Source: Pseudomonadota bacterium
Lineage (GTDB): Bacteria > Pseudomonadota > Gammaproteobacteria > JAADHS01
Direction: 5' to 3'
NCBI GenBank assembly: GCA_021821045.1
Contig: JAKACW010000014.1
Location: 1 to 64,000 of the forward strand
Length of the DNA: 64,000 nucleotides
In this document: one piece after another, positions 63,364 to 64,000 of the stretch
How the letters are laid out: each line of letters begins with the position of its first letter
Numbering within the stretch: the first letter of the stretch is position 1
Program-made: the position numbers and the translations under genes
The notes under the pieces: generated by a model
Databases searched by the model: none
Seen by the model: only the letters and a program-made list of their open reading frames with translations
What the model was told of the DNA's origin: nothing

Positions 63364-64000
63364 CTAACGTCGCGGCGGCTGTTCGGCGTACACGGCGGCC
63401 AAAATCTCCCGCGCACCCCGTTCCAGCAGTTCATCCGCCAGAGTGATTCCCAACCTTCGGCATTCGGACACGGCACCGCGTATGTCGCCGCGAATGGTGG
63501 TTGTTCCGTCCGGGCTTCCCACCAAACCCCGCAGCCATAACCCCTCTTTGCTTAATACAGCGTGGCCGCCGATCGGCACTTGGCAGCCGCCTTCAAGCCG
63601 CGTATTCATGGCCCGCTCCGCCGCCACGCACCGCGCGGTGTCTTCATGATGTAAGGGCGCGAGAATGGCGTTGATGTCCTTGTCATCGGCGCGGCACTCG
63701 ATGCCCACAGCACCTTGCCCGATAGCCGGCAACATGACGGTTGTCTCAATGATTTGGGTGATGCGGTCCTTGAGGCCAAGGCGGATCAAGCCCGCCGCCG
63801 CCAGGATGATGGCATCGAATTGGCCGCTATCGAGTTTGGCCAGCCGGCTTCCCACGTTGCCGCGCAGATCCTGGATGACGAAATCCGGCCGCATGGCACG
63901 CAGCTGAGTTTGGCGGCGCAAACTGGAGGTGCCGACCACGGCGCCCTGGGGCAATTCATTGAGCGTTCGGTACTTGACGGAGACGAAAGCGTCGCGAGGA
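63364..64000 (-). CDS. hemC: Porphobilinogen deaminase, partial (5' end beyond the window)
   Basis: [46 protein letters not shown]. Confidence 0.95.
   Translation of the reverse strand, partial: PRDAFVSVKYRTLNELPQGAVVGTSSLRRQTQLRAMRPDFVIQDLRGNVGSRLAKLDSGQFDAIILAAAGLIRLGLKDRITQIIETTVMLPAIGQGAVGIECRADDKDINAILAPLHHEDTARCVAAERAMNTRLEGGCQVPIGGHAVLSKEGLWLRGLVGSPDGTTTIRGDIRGAVSECRRLGITLADELLERGAREILAAVYAEQPPRR

Overview
This 64 kb window looks like chromosomal DNA from a GC-rich gammaproteobacterium; the lineage is inferred from gene content and order only. Left to right it carries: tldD-pmbA; the mlaFEDCB lipid-transport operon with ibaG and murA; a near-complete his operon (hisGDC, a small ORF, hisBHAFIE) running into tatABC; a degS-like protease; a Nif3-like gene; a seven-gene Alternative Complex III (act) operon with separate ActB1 and ActB2; rlmKL; rpe-gph-trpEGDC; a Crp/Vfr regulator, osmC, VOC and speD; coq7; an orphan GlcF-like protein; rplM-rpsI; tRNA-Gln followed by a DUF1778/GNAT toxin-antitoxin pair; phhB; ubiD; an SDR; a flavin reductase; a porin; an AAA/DUF4143 ATPase; a copper-resistance segment (copL-like, copA, copB, a 37-aa membrane ORF, a beta-propeller, and a copper P-type ATPase with an internal deletion); a papain-like/alpha-beta hydrolase fusion; tpm; and hemYXD-hemC (hemC is cut by the window edge). 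From about 28.9 kb onward there are many copies of a REP-like palindromic repeat (GTGGGAGCGG...CCGCGATTC). It has at least two stem variants with compensatory base changes, forms tandem arrays, and in three cases overlaps a stop codon. The items most worth follow-up are this REP family, the papain/hydrolase fusion, the broken copper ATPase flanked by near-identical 74-bp repeats, the split-ActB ACIII operon, and a structured leader upstream of rplM. No computation or database search was run; all family calls come from reading motifs.
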